Origin: Variovorax paradoxus | GTDB lineage: Bacteria > Pseudomonadota > Gammaproteobacteria > Burkholderiales > Burkholderiaceae_C | Reading direction: 5' to 3' | Length of the DNA: 64,000 bases | NCBI RefSeq assembly: GCF_024734665.1 | Contig: NZ_CP102931.1 | Span: 4,152,001 to 4,216,000, forward strand | Shown here: positions 1-9,888 of the stretch, piece by piece | How the letters are laid out: each line of letters opens with the position of its first letter | How positions within the stretch are numbered: the stretch's first letter is position 1 | Position numbers and translations under genes: made by a program | The notes under the pieces: model-generated | What the model was told of the DNA's origin: nothing | Database searches by the model: none | The model's input: the letters and a program-made list of their open reading frames with translations, nothing else

Positions 1-2216
1 GCGAGGACGGTCGCGCCGGTGCCGGCCTGCACGATCTCGCCGTCGTTGGTGTTGGCGATGTTCGAGGCGTTGATTTGCAGTTGGGCCGCGTTGAGTTTGC
101 CGGTGTTGTTCACCAGCGTCTGGCCGGGCTGCGCATTGGCCGTGACGGCGAGCGTGCCGGGGGTGGCGACGGTGGCGCCGCTGGTAGTCACGTTGCCCTG
201 TGTGGCCGTGATTGCGATGTTGGATGCGCCCGTCTGGCTACCAGAGAGGTCGACGGAAGCGCCCTTGAACGTGGCGTTGCCACCTGCGACGTTGGTGCCG
301 GTAGAGGCCAGAGCTTGGCTGGCCGTGACGCTCATGTCGCCGGTGCTCTGCAAATTGCCGCTGCTGCCGTCTAGGCTGCCGGTCTGGATCGCAAGCGTCC
401 CGCCGCTGGCAATATGGCCCCCGGTGTTCAGCAGTTGCTGACCAACGGTGAGCTGCACATTGCTGCCTGCTGAAGAGATGTTGCCCTGACTGTTGTTCAG
501 GGACCGGCTGGTGACATTGAGATTCTGGTTCGAGGCCAGCGTGCCGGAGGTGTTCTGGATTGCGTCAGCGACGTTGGCGATCAGAGCACCCGTAGCCGAG
601 ATGGTGCCGCGTGTGTTGTCGGCATTGCCACCCACTGTCAGATTGGCATCGGACGCGCTCGTGAGCGTGCCGTCGGCGTTGAGCAGATCGCCTGTGGTAG
701 TAATGCTCAAACTGCCCGCATTGAGCTTGCCTCCAGTGTTGTCGAACCTGTCGACGTTCGCGCCGAAGCTCTGGCTGACATTGAGCGTACCGCCCGCATT
801 GCTGAAGCTCGGACCTGCGACGACCATCGTCGCAACATTGAGCGAGCCGCCTGCATTGTTGATCTGCGGCGTGTTGAGCGTGATGGGGCCACCCGCGTAG
901 ATCTTGCCGCCGTCATTGGAGATGGTGCCACCGGCAGTGATGACGCCTGGCGCGGGAGGTGTGTACGTCGTCGGAGTGGACGTTCCACCGGTGCTGGTGC
1001 CGCCAACATCCGTTGTCGATGGCGTCGCCGTGCCTCCGCCGCTGCTTGGCGTCGAGGTCCCAGGGGTTGCCGTGCCACCACCGCTTGTGCTGGCGCTCGC
1101 GGGTTCGGCGCCGATCACCCCGCCGTCGGTGTTGCTCAAGACCGGCGAGGCAATGGTCAGACCTGCCGAGCTGGCCTGACGGATCGTGCCGCCACGGTTG
1201 GAGATATCGCCAGGTGTGGTCAGTTCAACGCGTTGGCCTTCCAGCGTGCCGATGTTCTCGAGGCGACCTGCTGCAGTAACGACAAGTCCCCCAGCACCAG
1301 CGCCGATGCTGCCCGCGTTGCGTACGCCCAGGCCAGCTTCGCTCCCGATCAAGACGATCTTGTTCGCATACATGCCACCCAACGCCGCAACGTCGAGCGC
1401 AAAGGTCGGAGCAGCACCAGTGCCTGACGTCGGCGTGACCTGGCTGTGATCAGCGCTGATCTCGTTCGCACCAGTCACCACCTTGAGCTCACTCGCCCAG
1501 ATACCAGCATTGACCTGCACGGCACGCGCCAGGATGGCCGCGTAGTCTGTCTTGCTCGCATCGAGCCCCGCACCATCGATGGTGACGGTGCCGCCGCGCA
1601 CGAGGAAGCTATCAAGCCCCCCGATCGCGTTGAACTGCGGTGTTCCGGTGGTGAGCGTAGCCCGCGAGGCGTTGATGAAGCCGCCGCCGTCCACGCTGAT
1701 GCCGGCCGGGTTCGCAATGATCACTTCGGCGCGCTGGCCACCCACTTCGATGTACCCGCGAAGTTGGCTCGGCGAGCCGCCGTTGACTTCATTCAGGATG
1801 ATGCGCGCCGGCCCCGTTGCGAGGTAAGGATTGCCTTGAACGAACCCGCCCAGTTGGGTCTGCACATTCACCCGGCTGTTGTTCAGGATGGCGCCGTTCG
1901 CACCAACGTTGAACTGGTTGTAGACGTTGCGCGAAACGCCTGCGGCCGAAGGTGTCTGGATGTTGACCAGCGGCACGCCGTTGGGCGCCACCAGTACGGT
2001 TGGGCGAAGGTTGCCGGAAACGTTGGGTGCGCCGGCAATCTGCGCATGAACCGGTCCTGCAGCCAGAGCGCCAGCAATCACCGCGCCAAGCAACGCGACG
2101 CCGGAAGTAGAAGTGGCCTTGCTTGCCCCCTTGCCCGTGCTGGTGGCCGTTTCCTGGACCACCATACGCATACCTCTGGCCGCATTGAAGACAACGCGGT
2201 GCAAGTGCCGATTCAT
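1..2216 (-). CDS. Two-partner secretion (FHA-type) exoprotein, N-terminal part, 3' truncated by window edge
   Basis: Reading the minus strand from the ATG at 2216 gives one open frame to base 1 (about 738 residues, no stop). Residues 1-24 look like an extended signal peptide region (MNRHLHRVVFNAARGM), followed by a hydrophobic stretch and a likely signal peptidase site after VHA at residue 58. The TPS secretion domain follows, with VSRNVYNQFNVG and IANPAGISVDGGGF, the equivalents of the NPNG/NPNL motifs that interact with a TpsB porin. Beyond residue about 330 come degenerate beta-helix repeats of the haemagglutinin type (GGTLNVSQSF, GGKLNAGSLS). A Thr/Gly/Ser/Pro-rich linker lies at roughly 950-1110. 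Known TpsA proteins are exported through an Omp85-family partner; no partner gene is in the window. Function as an adhesin or contact-dependent toxin depends on the missing C terminus. Confidence 0.9.
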   Translation of the reverse strand, partial: MNRHLHRVVFNAARGMRMVVQETATSTGKGASKATSTSGVALLGAVIAGALAAGPVHAQIAGAPNVSGNLRPTVLVAPNGVPLVNIQTPSAAGVSRNVYNQFNVGANGAILNNSRVNVQTQLGGFVQGNPYLATGPARIILNEVNGGSPSQLRGYIEVGGQRAEVIIANPAGISVDGGGFINASRATLTTGTPQFNAIGGLDSFLVRGGTVTIDGAGLDASKTDYAAILARAVQVNAGIWASELKVVTGANEISADHSQVTPTSGTGAAPTFALDVAALGGMYANKIVLIGSEAGLGVRNAGSIGAGAGGLVVTAAGRLENIGTLEGQRVELTTPGDISNRGGTIRQASSAGLTIASPVLSNTDGGVIGAEPASASTSGGGTATPGTSTPSSGGGTATPSTTDVGGTSTGGTSTPTTYTPPAPGVITAGGTISNDGGKIYAGGPITLNTPQINNAGGSLNVATMVVAGPSFSNAGGTLNVSQSFGANVDRFDNTGGKLNAGSLSITTTGDLLNADGTLTSASDANLTVGGNADNTRGTISATGALIANVADAIQNTSGTLASNQNLNVTSRSLNNSQGNISSAGSNVQLTVGQQLLNTGGHIASGGTLAIQTGSLDGSSGNLQSTGDMSVTASQALASTGTNVAGGNATFKGASVDLSGSQTGASNIAITATQGNVTTSGATVATPGTLAVTANAQPGQTLVNNTGKLNAAQLQINASNIANTNDGEIVQAGTGATVL

Positions 2217-2504
2217 GTTTTACGCCCCTGAAATCTCTGTTAATTAGCAACACTTTTGTGTCGAAACACGTATTGCGGGCGCGATTATGGGATAGCGTTA
2301 CATCTCAGCAAGGCATTTAGTCACGATTTGTAATAACACGTCGAAATTTTTCGGCCGATGTAATGCATATGAATTACTCGAAATGCGCTGCCACCGCATG
2401 CCAATGAATTTGCGCACGATGCCCGGCGTTTGCCCCGCCTTCGCGCAACAGCCGTCGCCGCTGACCTACAGACAAGACTCCCCCGCCGCGCCATGGTGAA
2501 ACCC

Positions 2505-2711
2505 ATGACACACCCCATCGAACTCACCATTGAAGAACCGTTGCCGGGCGCCTTTGTCTGGCAGTTGCTCGAAACCGACGACAAGGGCACGCACCCGCGC
2601 GTGTTGCGCAAGGCGTATGACGCTGTGGAGAGCTATGAACTGGCGCTATCCGCAGGCCAGCGCGCGCTGCAAAGCGAGATCCGTCACCGCGCGCCTGCCG
2701 GGCACGGTTGA
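2505..2711 (+). CDS. Small hypothetical protein (68 aa)
   Basis: Short frame starting MTHPIELTIEE and ending at TGA 2709-2711. An in-frame ATG at 2493 is an alternative start; neither has a convincing ribosome binding site. The protein is soluble-looking, with no signal peptide or membrane segment, and acidic in its first half. I do not recognise a family. It is kept because codon use resembles the neighbours and it fills an otherwise empty gap. Confidence 0.4.
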   Translation: MTHPIELTIEEPLPGAFVWQLLETDDKGTHPRVLRKAYDAVESYELALSAGQRALQSEIRHRAPAGHG

Positions 2712-2750
2712 TTGATCGAATCGCTCACGGCGCCGTCAAGCCTTGCCGGC

Positions 2751-3017
2751 TCAGGCGTGCAGCGCGAAGTCGTCGATCGTGAGCGTGATGGACCGATGCG
2801 ACCCGGCTTGGTAGCGCGCGATGGCCACGGGCTCTATGACGTGAAAGTGCTGCCGGCACGTTTCCAGCAGATGGTCGCCGACCTCGCGGGCGCCGAATTC
2901 GTCGTGCAGGGTTTCCTCGGAAATCTGCGCGATGACGCGGGGGCCGCCAGGGCCTTCGGGGTAGAAGGCAAATCGCACGCTCGCGGTGTCGAAACAATAG
3001 ATGCCTTCGAAGTTCAT
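2751..3017 (-). CDS. DUF1488-like small protein (88 aa)
   Basis: Starts at ATG 3017 with a strong AAGGAG 9 bases upstream, giving MNFEGIYCFDTASVRFAFYPEG and 88 residues. The pattern of an N-terminal phenylalanine/aspartate segment, a beta strand (VRFAFYP), then ISEETLHDEFGA and a C-terminal helix with HLLETCRQH resembles the DUF1488 family of small cytoplasmic proteins, whose function is unknown. An in-frame extension to 3227 exists but crosses the good ribosome binding site and is rejected. It is divergent from the lipoprotein hydrolase at 3236. Confidence 0.6.
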   Translation of the reverse strand: MNFEGIYCFDTASVRFAFYPEGPGGPRVIAQISEETLHDEFGAREVGDHLLETCRQHFHVIEPVAIARYQAGSHRSITLTIDDFALHA

Positions 3018-3235
3018 CTCTCTTGTCTCCTTGTGAAGCGCGGCGATTGGGCGCGCGCGCAGCAGCGGCAAAGAGTAGAAAAATTCGCATGCGCGTGCAG
3101 GAAATGTCCTACAGACAACAAGGAGAGAACTTGTATCCGGAAACGGCTTCGGCTTCCATTGCGCAGCGCCGATCCGGCGAAGATCGGGGCTTCCAGATTT
3201 CCTGTTCCCGGAGCCTTTCCGGAGCACCCGACTCG

Positions 3236-4921
3236 ATGACCGAAACGATCACGCGCCCTGCCCGGCTCCGCCGCCGCGCAGCCGCATCCGGCCTCGCCGC
3301 CGCGCTGCTTTTGTTGGGAGCCTGTAGCGGCCCCACCGAAGCCCAGCGCCTGGCAACCGCCAGCACGCCGCCGCCCACCGACTGCACCGCCTGGGTCGGC
3401 ACCGACCGCAACGCCATGATGGGCGGCTACCTGCTGCCGCAGGGCCAGAAGAACAGCAAAGGCACCGGCGCCAAGGTCTGCGTGCCGGTGCTGATGACGG
3501 CCAACCCTACGCCTTCCGGCTATGCGGGCGGCGACTATCACATCGCCGAGTTCACCGACGACAAGCTCAAGGCCCGTTGGCGCACCTGCAAGGAAGACCC
3601 GGCATGCTTCAAGCGCATCGACGCGCAGATGCAGCGCTGGCTGCCGCCCAACAAGGAGCGCGCCACGCGCTCGACCGGCGTGGTCGACCCCTCCGGCAAG
3701 ATCGATCCGGACGGCCAGGTCGACCTGAAGCAGATCCGCCGGCCCGCCTTCTTCGCCAAGGCGCCGTACCGCGAAAGCATCGCCGGGGCCGACGCCCGCA
3801 CCTACGTGGTCGAGTTCACCGCGCCGCGCGACACCTTCGAGCGCATCGACCTGAAGATGACCGGCAACATCAAGCTGCGTGGCTGGTACATCGAGGGCGC
3901 GGGCGTGGACGGCGGCAAGGGCAAGAAAGTGCGTGCGCTGGTCATCATGGCGCCGGGCGGCGGCGGGCAGCTCACGGCCATCCAGCACCCCGACGAGGCC
4001 TCGTACCACATCGACGAGAAGACCGGCAAGACCGTTCCCATCAACTTTCCCAACGCGACCACCGAGACCATGGGCCAGCGCTGGTGGCGCGAGAACCTGT
4101 ATGCGCTCAACCAAGCCGGCTTCGACGTGCTGGCCTACGACCGGCGCGGCGAAGGCCTGTCGGGCGGCTTCAGCGACACCAACACGCTGGAGCAAGGCGA
4201 AGACGTGTTCCGCGCGCTCACGGCGCTGGAAACCGGGCGCGGGCTGCGCATCCTCACGCCCCAGGGCCAAGTGCTCGAAGGCGAAGCCACCCGGGGCAAG
4301 CTGCTCGCTGGCATGCCATCGAGCGAGATTCCGCTGGTGCTCGGCGGCTACTCGCGCGGCTCGATGTCCACCGCCTGGGCCATGACGAGGAACTACGTGG
4401 CCCAGTGCAGCTTCGACATGCCCGAGCCCAACTGCACGCCGCCCAAGGGCTTGCGGAACATCCGCGGCGCGATATTGCTGTCGTCGTTCGCCAGCGGCGC
4501 GGGCTATGTGGGCGACTCGCCCGACCTGGCCGACCGCAATCTGTTCCTGGGTGGCATGGCGGCCGATCACCACATCGTGTTCTATCCGAACTCCTCCACG
4601 CTCGCGGGCATGGACCGCTGGCCCGCCGCCTTCTTCGGCAAGGGCCTGTGGGACCGCGCGGAAACGCTCGAAGGCACCGTGGCCGCCTACAACCGCATCC
4701 GCGGCGTGAAAGAGATCGTGCTGGCGCGCGGGCCGCACTCCATCGAAACCTGGCCCGCGTCCGACCAGGCCTATCTGCGCGAGCGCATGGTGGTGTTCGC
4801 GAAGGCGCTGATCGTCGGCGGGCGCACCATCCCGGGCGCGCGGCCGTGGAAGGACTTCAAGTCGCTGGTGGCGACCACGCCCGACTCGTGGGAACCGTCG
4901 TCGCGGCCAAAGCCGCCCTGA
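3236..4921 (+). CDS. Alpha/beta hydrolase, predicted lipoprotein
   Basis: 561 residues from ATG 3236. The N terminus has twin-arginine-rich basic residues, a hydrophobic core and a lipobox LLGAC near residue 30, so an exported, lipid-anchored protein is likely. The hydrolase core shows AYDRRGEGLSGG and the nucleophile elbow GGYSRGS with serine near residue 373. RGPHSIETW near the C terminus may supply the catalytic histidine. It is larger than a minimal alpha/beta hydrolase, with about 200 residues before the core. The substrate is unknown; esterase or peptidase activity is possible. The longer frame upstream (from 3023) would run through the divergent gene's promoter and is rejected. Confidence 0.8.
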   Translation: MTETITRPARLRRRAAASGLAAALLLLGACSGPTEAQRLATASTPPPTDCTAWVGTDRNAMMGGYLLPQGQKNSKGTGAKVCVPVLMTANPTPSGYAGGDYHIAEFTDDKLKARWRTCKEDPACFKRIDAQMQRWLPPNKERATRSTGVVDPSGKIDPDGQVDLKQIRRPAFFAKAPYRESIAGADARTYVVEFTAPRDTFERIDLKMTGNIKLRGWYIEGAGVDGGKGKKVRALVIMAPGGGGQLTAIQHPDEASYHIDEKTGKTVPINFPNATTETMGQRWWRENLYALNQAGFDVLAYDRRGEGLSGGFSDTNTLEQGEDVFRALTALETGRGLRILTPQGQVLEGEATRGKLLAGMPSSEIPLVLGGYSRGSMSTAWAMTRNYVAQCSFDMPEPNCTPPKGLRNIRGAILLSSFASGAGYVGDSPDLADRNLFLGGMAADHHIVFYPNSSTLAGMDRWPAAFFGKGLWDRAETLEGTVAAYNRIRGVKEIVLARGPHSIETWPASDQAYLRERMVVFAKALIVGGRTIPGARPWKDFKSLVATTPDSWEPSSRPKPP

Positions 4922-4933
4922 GCGACGAGCCGA

Positions 4934-5122
4934 TCAGTACTTGCGCGGGTTGTCCGGCCGACGGTCATAGCGATCGGGCACGCCGTCGCCATCGCTGTCG
5001 CGGTTGCGTTCATAGCGGTCAGGAATGCCGTTGTGGTCGCGGTCACGATTGCGGCGGTGGTTGTCGTGGCCGCAGCCGGCCGCAAGGCTGGCGACTGCAA
5101 GCAGAAGAATGAGGTGCTTCAA
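4934..5122 (-). CDS. Small lipoprotein with thrombospondin type 3-like calcium repeats
   Basis: 62 residues from a TTG start at 5122, preceded by GGGGA 8 bases upstream. The N terminus is a lipoprotein signal (LKHLILLLAVASLAAGC, lipobox AAGC). The mature part is almost only two copies of an Asp-rich motif, DRDHNGIPDRYE and DSDGDGVPDRYD. These match the DxDxDGxxD pattern of thrombospondin type 3 calcium loops. A role as a calcium-binding or spacer lipoprotein is inferred. It converges on the hydrolase gene with a 12-base gap. Confidence 0.75.
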   Translation of the reverse strand: MKHLILLLAVASLAAGCGHDNHRRNRDRDHNGIPDRYERNRDSDGDGVPDRYDRRPDNPRKY

Positions 5123-5323
5123 GCTGTGTTCCCCGTGCTGTCGGTGTAGTTCTTGGGAGCAACAGTGTCCGGGCGGCTGCTGAAGAATCGCTGAGCCTCT
5201 GCTGAAGACTTCATGAACGCCGGGCTCTGAAACGATGGCCCGGCCGCCTTCCCGCGCCCGGGTTGAAAACCTCCGGCACGCCGCCATCTCTTCTGGGATC
5301 TGGCGACTGAAAAGAGGTGCTCC

Positions 5324-6280
5324 ATGGGCGCGCGCGACGAATTCATTCTTGACTCCTACTCGGCCACCGTCACGCAGGTGGCGCACACCGCCAGCGCGGC
5401 GGTCGCCCACATCAAGGTCCGAAAGCAGGCGCAGCGCGGCGGCGCAAGCGGCCAGGGCAGCGGCTCCGGCTTTCTCTTCACGCCCGATGGCTTCACGCTC
5501 ACCAATGCCCACGTGGTCGAGGGCGCAAACGAGTTGCGCGCCGCATTCGCCGACGGCACCGAAAGCGTCGCGCGCCTGGTCGGGCTCGATGCCTCGACCG
5601 ACATCGCGGTGCTGCGCATCGAGTCGCACCCGAGCACCTTCCTGCCGTTGGGCAGTTCCGCCGCGCTGCAGCCCGGCCAGTTGGCCGTGGCGGTCGGCAA
5701 CCCGCTGGGCTTCGACTTCACCGTGACCGCCGGCATCGTGAGCGCGCTGGGCCGCAGCCTGCCCGCGCGTGGCGGCCGGATGATCGAGGACGTGATCCAG
5801 ACCGACGTGGCCCTCAACCCCGGCAACTCGGGCGGCCCGCTGCTCGACAGCGCGGCGCAGGTCATCGGTGTGAACACGGCGGTGATCCCTTCGGCGCAAG
5901 GCCTGAGCTTCGCGGTGGCTATCGACACCGCACGCTGGGTGGCCGGCGAGCTGATGCGTCATGGCGCGGTGCGCCGCGGCAAGCTGGGCGTGCAATGCGC
6001 GGCCGTGGCATTGCCCAGGCGCTGGGTGCGCGAGAACGAATGGCCCGTGGCCACCGGGGTGCGCGTGGTCGAGGTGGTGGCGGGCTCGGCCGCCGCGCGC
6101 GACGGGCTGCGCAGCGGCGACATCCTCATTGGCTGCGACGGAGTGCCGCTGGCCCAGCTGTCCGACCTGCTCAAGCGGCTTGCAGGCGAAGGCTATGGGC
6201 GCCCGCTGCTGCTCAAGCTCCTGCGGCCCGTGGCCGGGACGCTCACGCCGTTTTACCTGACGGTAACGCCGGCAGGCTGA
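5324..6280 (+). CDS. Trypsin-like serine protease of the HtrA/DegP family with one PDZ domain
   Basis: 318 residues; AGAGGTG lies just before the ATG. The S1C catalytic triad is complete: His63 in TNAHVVE, Asp93 in STDIAVL and Ser169 in NPGNSGGP. A single PDZ domain occupies about residues 210-310 (SGDILIGCDG). The protein begins MGARDEFILDSYS with no signal peptide or membrane anchor, unlike DegP, DegQ and DegS, so a cytoplasmic location or an unconventional anchor is suggested. It is divergent from the small calcium-motif lipoprotein. Confidence 0.88.
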   Translation: MGARDEFILDSYSATVTQVAHTASAAVAHIKVRKQAQRGGASGQGSGSGFLFTPDGFTLTNAHVVEGANELRAAFADGTESVARLVGLDASTDIAVLRIESHPSTFLPLGSSAALQPGQLAVAVGNPLGFDFTVTAGIVSALGRSLPARGGRMIEDVIQTDVALNPGNSGGPLLDSAAQVIGVNTAVIPSAQGLSFAVAIDTARWVAGELMRHGAVRRGKLGVQCAAVALPRRWVRENEWPVATGVRVVEVVAGSAAARDGLRSGDILIGCDGVPLAQLSDLLKRLAGEGYGRPLLLKLLRPVAGTLTPFYLTVTPAG

Positions 6281-7198
<918 letters not shown>

Positions 7199-7304
7199 AG
7201 CAGGGGCCCGAGGGCCCGGCGCGGCTCCATCTGTGGGCCATTTACTAAAGTTTTCATTTGGACTGCCGATATCCAACCATTCCCCTGGATTCCGGAGTCC
7301 GAAT

Positions 7305-8951
7305 ATGTTTCTGAGCAACGTCTCAATTGGCAAGCGCCTGGCCATCGTGCTGGGCACCATCCTGGCGCTCTTTCTCGCCACCAGCGTCGCCGCGGTGTGG
7401 AAGCTGCAGCAGCTCAGCCAGGAGATCGACACCATGATCGAGGACAACGTCAAGACCGAGCGTGCCGGCTCCGACTGGCTGCGCCACACCACCTCGGGCG
7501 TGCAGCGAGCGGCGGCCATCGCCAAGAGCAGCGACGCCAGCCTGATCGACTACTTCGCGCCGGCCACAGCCAAGTCGATCAAGGACACCAACGAGCTGCA
7601 GAAGTTCATCGAAGGCAAGCTGGTCAAGCCCGAAGAGCGCGAGCTGCTCGAGAAGGTCGGCAACCTGCGCAAGGCCTACCTCGCCTCGCGCGAGGAAGTG
7701 AGCAAGTTCAAGCTGAAGGGCGACCTCGAAGGCGCCAACCGCATCTTCGACTCCCAGTTCCAGCCCACATCGGTCAGCTACATCGCGGGCGTGCAGCAGG
7801 TGGTGGACATGCAGCGCGAGCAGCTCGATGCCGCCGCCGCCCGCGCCAACAATCTGCGCGCACAGACCAGCACGCTGCTGATCGTGTGTTCCGCCGTGAG
7901 CCTGGTGCTCGGCACCCTGCTGGCCTGGCTGCTGGCACGCAGCATCACAGGCCCGCTGCGCAGCGCCGAAACCATCGCGCAGTCGATCGCCGAGATGGAC
8001 CTCACGGGCGCAGTCCAGCCCAGCTATGCCAAGGACGAAACCGGCCACCTGCTGCGCGCTCTCGACCAGATGCGCACCGCCTTGCAGGGCTCGCTGACGC
8101 AGGTGCATGGCGTGGTGATGAACGTATCCACGGCCAGCTCGCAGATCGCCACGGGCAACCAGGACCTGTCGTCGCGCACCGAAGAGCAGGCCAGCTCGCT
8201 GGAGCAGACGGCCGCCTCCCTCGAAGAACTGACCTCCACCGTGAAGCAGAACGCGGACAACGCGCGCCAGGCCAACCAGCTGGCCACCTCCGCCTCGGAA
8301 GTCGCAGTCAAGGGCGGCAGCGTCGTGTTTCAGGTGGTGGAGACGATGGGCTCGATCAATGCGTCGTCGAAGAAGATCGTGGACATCATCAGCGTGATCG
8401 ACGGCATCGCGTTCCAGACCAACATCCTGGCGCTCAACGCGGCCGTCGAGGCGGCGCGCGCGGGCGATCAGGGGCGTGGCTTCGCGGTGGTCGCCTCTGA
8501 GGTGCGCAGCCTGGCGCAGCGCTCGGCCGCGGCGGCCAAGGAAATCAAGACGCTGATCGGTGACTCCGTCGACAAGGTCGAGGAAGGCAGCCGGCAGGTG
8601 GCCGATGCCGGTCGCACCATGGAAGAGATCGTCGGCAGCGTGAAGCGCGTGACGGACATCATGGGCGAGATCAGCGCGGCGAGCCAGGAGCAGACCTCGG
8701 GCATCGAGCAGATCAACCAGGCCGTCACGCAGATGGACCAGGCGACACAGCAGAACGCGGCTCTGGTCGAAGAAGCCTCGGCTGCAGCCCAATCGCTGCA
8801 GGAGCAGGCAGGGAGCCTGTCGCGGATCGTCGGCAGGTTCAAGCTGGAGCGGCAGCACACTGCTGCATCCGCGACCACATCGGTCAGTGCCTTGGGCACC
8901 TACGCACCCAACGCGCCACGCGCCTACCAGGAGCTGATCGCGTCCCACTAG
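7305..8951 (+). CDS. Methyl-accepting chemotaxis protein
   Basis: 548 residues from ATG 7305 with GGAG 10 bases upstream; an in-frame start at 7233 is less likely. Membrane segments lie at about residues 11-33 and 190-212, flanking a periplasmic domain of the four-helix-bundle type. A HAMP domain (about 213-265) and a long cytoplasmic coiled coil follow. The conserved signalling hairpin contains DGIAFQTNILALNAAVEAAR, the receptor-CheA/CheW contact tip. The C terminus (AYQELIASH) lacks the NWETF-type pentapeptide for CheR/CheB tethering. The ligand is unknown. Confidence 0.95.
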   Translation: MFLSNVSIGKRLAIVLGTILALFLATSVAAVWKLQQLSQEIDTMIEDNVKTERAGSDWLRHTTSGVQRAAAIAKSSDASLIDYFAPATAKSIKDTNELQKFIEGKLVKPEERELLEKVGNLRKAYLASREEVSKFKLKGDLEGANRIFDSQFQPTSVSYIAGVQQVVDMQREQLDAAAARANNLRAQTSTLLIVCSAVSLVLGTLLAWLLARSITGPLRSAETIAQSIAEMDLTGAVQPSYAKDETGHLLRALDQMRTALQGSLTQVHGVVMNVSTASSQIATGNQDLSSRTEEQASSLEQTAASLEELTSTVKQNADNARQANQLATSASEVAVKGGSVVFQVVETMGSINASSKKIVDIISVIDGIAFQTNILALNAAVEAARAGDQGRGFAVVASEVRSLAQRSAAAAKEIKTLIGDSVDKVEEGSRQVADAGRTMEEIVGSVKRVTDIMGEISAASQEQTSGIEQINQAVTQMDQATQQNAALVEEASAAAQSLQEQAGSLSRIVGRFKLERQHTAASATTSVSALGTYAPNAPRAYQELIASH

Positions 8952-9034
8952 GCGGAAGAAGCCGACAAAGGCCCTGCACGGAGGAATGAGGCGAAACTAG
9001 GCGCCACGTATCAGTCTTTCCTCCGGAGCCTACC

Positions 9035-9868
9035 TTGTCATCCAAAGTCTCCCGCATTGCCCTGTCGGCCTCGGCTGCCGCCATTGGCAGCATCGCGGCG
9101 TACTGGACCCTGCTTGCCACGCGCCAGGGGCACATCCTCTTCAACGCCCGCAAACTGCCCGTCGTCCATCTGTCGGACGACTTCTCCACGTACTCCCACA
9201 CCGTGCCGGGCGGGATGGTCCGCGGGTATGTCTATCACCCCCAGGGTGAAGACTCGCTGCGGGACCTGTTCGTCTACTTCGCCGGCCGCGGCGAAGACGT
9301 GCGCGCCACCGCGCAGATGCTCCACTGGCTGCCCGAAGGCTTCGGTTTTGCCGCGCTCAACTACCGCGGGGTGGCCGACTCGCAGGGGCGCCCTTCCGAG
9401 ATCGCATCCGTCGAGGACGCGAGCCAGTTCGCCAACCATCTGCGCCGCGCCTTTCCGCATGCACGCCTGCACGTGGTCGGCCGCAGCCTGGGGACGGGCG
9501 TGGCGATCCAGCTCGTGGCGCGGCAGGACTTCGAGAGCCTGCAACTCGTCACCCCTTACGACTCGATGCTGGAAGTGGCAAAGAAGCGCTTCCCGCTCGT
9601 GCCGCTGTCGCTGCTGCTGCGGCACCAGTTCAACTCGCTGGAGCACTGCAAGGAGGTCGCGGCGAAAACCCAGGTGCTGCTGGCCGAGCACGACGACGTC
9701 GTGCTGCCCGAGCGCTCGCAGAAGCTCATCGCCGCATGGCCCACGCCAGTCAGCGTGCAGACGGTTCCCGCGTCGAACCATCACAGCATCATGGGTCTGG
9801 AAGAGACCTGGCTCTATCTCGTCGACTTTGCGTTGACGGCGGTCATTCCCGAGCCGAAGGCGGCATAG
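9035..9868 (+). CDS. Alpha/beta hydrolase
   Basis: 277 residues from TTG 9035, preceded by CCGGAG. One N-terminal hydrophobic segment (about residues 8-28) may anchor it in the inner membrane. The core shows FAALNYRGVADSQG, the nucleophile elbow GRSLGTG, an AEHDDVVLPE acid region and a histidine in NHHSIMG. The layout resembles serine aminopeptidase/BAAT-like hydrolases such as the YfhR/Bem46 group. The substrate is unknown. Confidence 0.8.
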   Translation: MSSKVSRIALSASAAAIGSIAAYWTLLATRQGHILFNARKLPVVHLSDDFSTYSHTVPGGMVRGYVYHPQGEDSLRDLFVYFAGRGEDVRATAQMLHWLPEGFGFAALNYRGVADSQGRPSEIASVEDASQFANHLRRAFPHARLHVVGRSLGTGVAIQLVARQDFESLQLVTPYDSMLEVAKKRFPLVPLSLLLRHQFNSLEHCKEVAAKTQVLLAEHDDVVLPERSQKLIAAWPTPVSVQTVPASNHHSIMGLEETWLYLVDFALTAVIPEPKAA

Positions 9869-9888
9869 CCCGCTGGCTGGTCGATGCC

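Noticed and set aside
3014..4738. Long minus-strand open frame opposite the lipoprotein hydrolase (574 codons), and the similar 863-codon frame at 4934-7525
   Set aside because: Both are antisense to well-supported genes with clear motifs; long antisense frames are common at this GC content. Only the last 62 codons of the second, with their own TTG start, are a real gene.
7323..8948. 541-codon minus-strand frame
   Set aside because: Exactly antisense to the chemotaxis receptor, His/Arg/Gly-rich, no start signal or family resemblance.
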